Source: an uncultured Oscillospiraceae bacterium (GTDB lineage Bacteria; Bacillota; Clostridia; Oscillospirales; Oscillospiraceae). From it: a stretch of 8,647 nt of DNA. This document shows, piece after piece, positions 6,537 to 8,647 of this stretch; the first letter of the stretch is position 1; each line of letters opens with the position of its first letter. Under the pieces are notes generated by a model. The model made no database searches. It was given only the letters and a program-made list of their open reading frames with translations, and was not told the DNA's origin. The DNA is taken from NCBI GenBank assembly GCA_900756715.1, contig CAAELC010000101.1, forward strand, positions 1 to 8,647. Direction: 5' to 3'. The translations under genes and the position numbers were made by a program.

Positions 6537-6556
6537 GGAAAAATGGGGGATTTTCC
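6537..6556. repeat. Short inverted repeat upstream of the ftsH promoter
   Basis: GGAAAA (6537-6542) and TTTTCC (6551-6556) flank an 8-base centre, 21 bases before the ftsH -35 box. It could be an activator or repressor site for ftsH or the divergent gene. It matches neither the CIRCE nor the CtsR operator. It may be chance. Confidence 0.25.
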
Positions 6557-6577
6557 GGGGTGTTCACAGAAAATCTA

Positions 6578-6606
6578 TTGAATGGAGAAGAAAAGTAGCA
6601 TATAAT
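6578..6606 (+). promoter_or_regulatory. Predicted sigma-A promoter of ftsH
   Basis: TTGAAT (6578-6583, 4 of 6), a 17-base spacer and a perfect TATAAT (6601-6606). Transcription should begin near 6613, leaving a short leader of about 32 bases to the chosen start. No heat-shock operator is seen, so ftsH is probably expressed constitutively. Confidence 0.8.
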
Positions 6607-6630
6607 ACCCTCTATCATGTAGCACACAAT

Positions 6631-6647
6631 GGGAGGAAATGCGGATG
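6631..6647 (+). promoter_or_regulatory. Ribosome binding site that decides the ftsH start
   Basis: GGGAGG (6631-6636) lies only two bases before an ATG at 6639 but eight bases before the in-frame ATG at 6645. Normal spacing is 5-9 bases, so 6645 is preferred; the alternative would add two residues (Met-Arg). Confidence 0.75.
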
Positions 6648-8462
6648 AATGAAGTGAAAACTCCGAAAAAACCACTGCTCTACTACTATCTGGTGGTGCT
6701 GGTGGTGGTGATGCTGTTTAATTTTCTGGCCATGCCGTGGCTGGCGGAGCACCAGATCAAGGAAGTGGATTACAATACCTTCGTGTCCATGACGGAACAG
6801 GGGCAGGTGGGACAGGTGGAGATTCAGCAGCAGAACAACCGGCTGCTGTTTACCTCCACAGACGGAAAGACCATTTATAAGACGGCTATGGTGCCGGACG
6901 ACGGACTGGTGCAGCGGCTTCTGGACGCGGGAGTTTCCACCACCGGCGAGGAGATTGAGCAGACATCGCTGCTGGTAAGCATTCTGGGCTGGGTGGTGCC
7001 GCTGGTAATCTTTATCGGACTGGGACAGCTGATGTACCGGAGCCTGATGAAGAAGTTGGGCGGCGGCGGCAACTCCATGATGTTCAACATGGGCAAGTCC
7101 AACGCCAAGGTGTATGTGAAATCGGCGGAGGGAATCAAATTTTCCGATGTGGCCGGTGAGGACGAGGCCAAGGAAAACCTGACGGAGATCGTGAACTATC
7201 TGCATGACCCTTCCCGGTATCAGGAGATTGGCGCGTCCATGCCCAAGGGCGTGCTGCTGGTGGGCCCTCCGGGTACCGGCAAGACGCTGCTGGCCAAGGC
7301 TGTGGCCGGCGAGGCCAATGTACCGTTTTTCTCCATGTCGGGGTCTGAGTTCGTGGAAATGTTCGTGGGTATGGGCGCCAGCAAGGTGCGCGACCTGTTC
7401 AAGCAGGCCAAGGAGAAGGCACCGTGCATCGTGTTTATCGACGAAATTGATGCCATTGGCAAAAAACGGGACGGTCAGCTTGGCGGCAACGATGAGCGGG
7501 AACAGACGCTGAACCAGCTGCTGACGGAGATGGACGGCTTTGAAGGAAACACGGGTGTTATCATTCTGGCGGCCACCAACCGGCCGGAGTCCCTTGACCC
7601 GGCGCTGACCCGGCCGGGACGGTTTGACCGGCGGGTGCCGGTGGAGCTGCCGGATCTGAAGGGCCGGGAGGACATCCTGAAGGTGCACGCGAAGAAAATC
7701 AAGGTGGCTGAGGATGTGGACTTCGGCAAGATTGCCCGGATGGCCTCGGGCGCGTCCGGCGCGGAGCTTGCCAACATTGTCAATGAGGCGGCGCTGCGGG
7801 CCGTGCGGGACGGACGGAAGTTTGCCAATCAGGCCGATCTGGAGGAGAGCATCGAGGTGGTCATTGCGGGCTATCAGAAGAAGAACGCCATTATGACCGA
7901 CCACGAAAAGAAAATCGTGTCCTACCATGAGATCGGGCATGCACTGGTAGCGGCCAAGCAGACAAACTCGGCCCCCGTGCAGAAGATTACCATCGTGCCG
8001 CGTACCTCCGGCGCGCTGGGCTACACCATGCAGGTGGAGGAGGGCAACCACTATCTGCTGAGCAAGGAGGAGATCGAGAACAAGATCACCACCTTTACCG
8101 GCGGACGGGCGGCAGAGGAAGTGGTGTTCGGCTCGGTGACGACCGGCGCCTCCAACGATATTGAGCAGGCCACCAAGCTGGCCCGGGCCATGATTACCCG
8201 CTACGGCATGAGCGATGATTTTGGCATGGTGGCGCTGGAGACGGTGACAAACCAGTATCTGGGGGGCGATGCATCGCTGGCATGCTCGGCAGAGACGCAG
8301 ACAAAAATCGACCAGCAGGTGGTGGATCTGGTGAAGCGGCAGCATGAGAAGGCTGTGAAGATATTGACCGACAACCGGGAGAAGCTGGACGAGCTGGCCA
8401 GATTCCTGTATGAGAAGGAAACCATTACAGGGGATGAATTTATGGAGATTCTGAACCGGTAA
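6645..8462 (+). CDS. ftsH: ATP-dependent zinc metalloprotease FtsH
   Basis: Membrane AAA+ protease that extracts and degrades misfolded membrane and regulatory proteins as a hexamer. It has 605 residues from the preferred start, toward the short side of the usual 600-650. TM1 (about 11-33) and TM2 (about 108-130) flank an extracytoplasmic FtsH domain with VDYNTFVSMTEQGQV. The AAA module shows Walker A GPPGTGKT (207-214), pore motif FVG (240-242), Walker B VFIDEID (263-269) and a second region of homology ending in RPGRFDR (323-329). The M41 protease domain has the zinc motif HEIGH (428-432; most homologues have HEAGH), with third-ligand candidate Asp505 in GASNDIEQAT. All catalytic residues are present. 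The C-terminus stops soon after the last helix, without the polar tail of many FtsH proteins. Clostridia often carry several ftsH copies, and this may be a paralogue. It has its own promoter and terminator, so it is probably monocistronic. Confidence 0.97.
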   Translation: MNEVKTPKKPLLYYYLVVLVVVMLFNFLAMPWLAEHQIKEVDYNTFVSMTEQGQVGQVEIQQQNNRLLFTSTDGKTIYKTAMVPDDGLVQRLLDAGVSTTGEEIEQTSLLVSILGWVVPLVIFIGLGQLMYRSLMKKLGGGGNSMMFNMGKSNAKVYVKSAEGIKFSDVAGEDEAKENLTEIVNYLHDPSRYQEIGASMPKGVLLVGPPGTGKTLLAKAVAGEANVPFFSMSGSEFVEMFVGMGASKVRDLFKQAKEKAPCIVFIDEIDAIGKKRDGQLGGNDEREQTLNQLLTEMDGFEGNTGVIILAATNRPESLDPALTRPGRFDRRVPVELPDLKGREDILKVHAKKIKVAEDVDFGKIARMASGASGAELANIVNEAALRAVRDGRKFANQADLEESIEVVIAGYQKKNAIMTDHEKKIVSYHEIGHALVAAKQTNSAPVQKITIVPRTSGALGYTMQVEEGNHYLLSKEEIENKITTFTGGRAAEEVVFGSVTTGASNDIEQATKLARAMITRYGMSDDFGMVALETVTNQYLGGDASLACSAETQTKIDQQVVDLVKRQHEKAVKILTDNREKLDELARFLYEKETITGDEFMEILNR

Positions 8463-8478
8463 TGGCGGGAAAACGGAG

Positions 8479-8515
8479 AAAAGCGTCCCCTGCCAAAAAG
8501 GCAGGGGACGCTTTT
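8479..8515 (+). terminator. Strong intrinsic terminator of ftsH
   Basis: A perfect 16-bp stem (8479-8494 with 8500-8515, arm AAAAGCGTCCCCTGCC) has a 5-base A loop. The T run (TTTT, 8512-8515) forms the end of the 3' arm. The A/T ends make it symmetrical, so it could act on both strands. It begins 16 bases after the ftsH stop. Confidence 0.9.
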
Positions 8516-8616
8516 GCTGCGGACAGGTATGCCGCAGGGTGGGTGCTTTTGCTGCGGGCTGCAGGTGTGCCGCAAGAGGTTTTTTGCTGCGGGTTGGATA
8601 TGCTGCGGGCTGCGCG
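8512..8616. repeat. Three imperfect 35-base tandem repeats with inverted repeats
   Basis: TTTTGCTGCGG begins at 8512, 8547 and 8582, an exact 35-base period. Copies 1 and 2 also share a downstream TGCCGCA. In both, TGCGG pairs with CCGCA (8518-8522 with 8532-8536 in copy 1) to form a small hairpin. In copy 3 the downstream half has changed to TGCTGCGG. The first copy starts inside the 3' arm of the ftsH terminator. The array is non-coding as far as I can tell. It is not CRISPR-like: the units are abutting, diverged and without unique spacers. Confidence 0.7.
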
Positions 8617-8626
8617 TGGGCGGGCC

Positions 8627-8647
8627 CGGCGTGTATGCCACACGCCG
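8627..8647. other. Hairpin at the right window edge
   Basis: CGGCGTGT (8627-8634) and ACACGCCG (8640-8647) form a perfect 8-bp stem with a 5-base loop. The stem reaches the last base, so it may continue, and any T run after it is outside the window. It could be a terminator for a gene further right or part of the repeat-rich intergenic region. Confidence 0.5.

Noticed and set aside
6615..8345. Minus-strand 576-codon frame opposite ftsH
   Set aside because: It is antisense to a fully conserved FtsH, is rich in His and Gln, and would cover the ftsH promoter-proximal region. No support.
8512..8616. CRISPR array
   Set aside because: The units are contiguous and diverged with no unique spacers, only three copies, and no cas genes are near.
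8440..8643. Minus-strand 67-codon frame over the repeats
   Set aside because: Its repetitive peptide simply reflects the 35-base DNA repeat and it crosses the ftsH terminator.

Overview
This window most likely comes from a Gram-positive, moderately GC-rich Clostridia genome of the Oscillospiraceae/Ruminococcaceae type (gut Firmicutes). That is an inference from strong AGGAGG-type ribosome sites, sigma-A style promoters, long GC-rich hairpin terminators, a clostridial-type GGDEF motif (D-L-N-N-L) and an FtsH variant with HEIGH in the zinc site. I see no phage, plasmid, insertion sequence, CRISPR array, tRNA or rRNA.

Layout. (1) Positions 1-1912, minus strand: the start of carB (cut by the window edge) and the complete carA, read right to left as one operon with a 1-base TAATG overlap. 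Together they make carbamoyl phosphate for pyrimidines and arginine. A good promoter lies at 1973-2001. (2) Positions 1913-2762: an 850-base intergenic region between divergent genes. It holds the carA promoter, a nearly perfect 22-bp AT-rich palindrome, a long tract unusually rich in purines on the plus strand, a possible terminator or attenuator (2407-2460) and a good extended -10 promoter (2498-2526) about 230 bases before the next gene. (3) Positions 2763-5915, plus strand: a 1050-residue membrane signalling protein. It joins a PilJ/NarX-like extracytoplasmic sensor region, an apparently intact GGDEF diguanylate cyclase, two weakly conserved sensor-like regions, a histidine kinase core and a C-terminal receiver. 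(4) Positions 5980-6417, minus strand: a PaaI-type hotdog thioesterase, convergent with the kinase across a 16-bp terminator hairpin. (5) Positions 6645-8462, plus strand: ftsH, a membrane AAA+ zinc protease with its own consensus promoter and strong terminator. (6) Positions 8512-8647: three imperfect 35-base tandem repeats that each hold an inverted repeat or a partial one, then another hairpin at the window end.

The genes look like separate transcription units (carAB; the hybrid kinase; the thioesterase; ftsH), not one pathway. Nothing here is clearly a new multi-gene system. The most notable items are the fused c-di-GMP/phosphorelay protein with its long purine-rich leader, and the phased hairpin repeats after ftsH.
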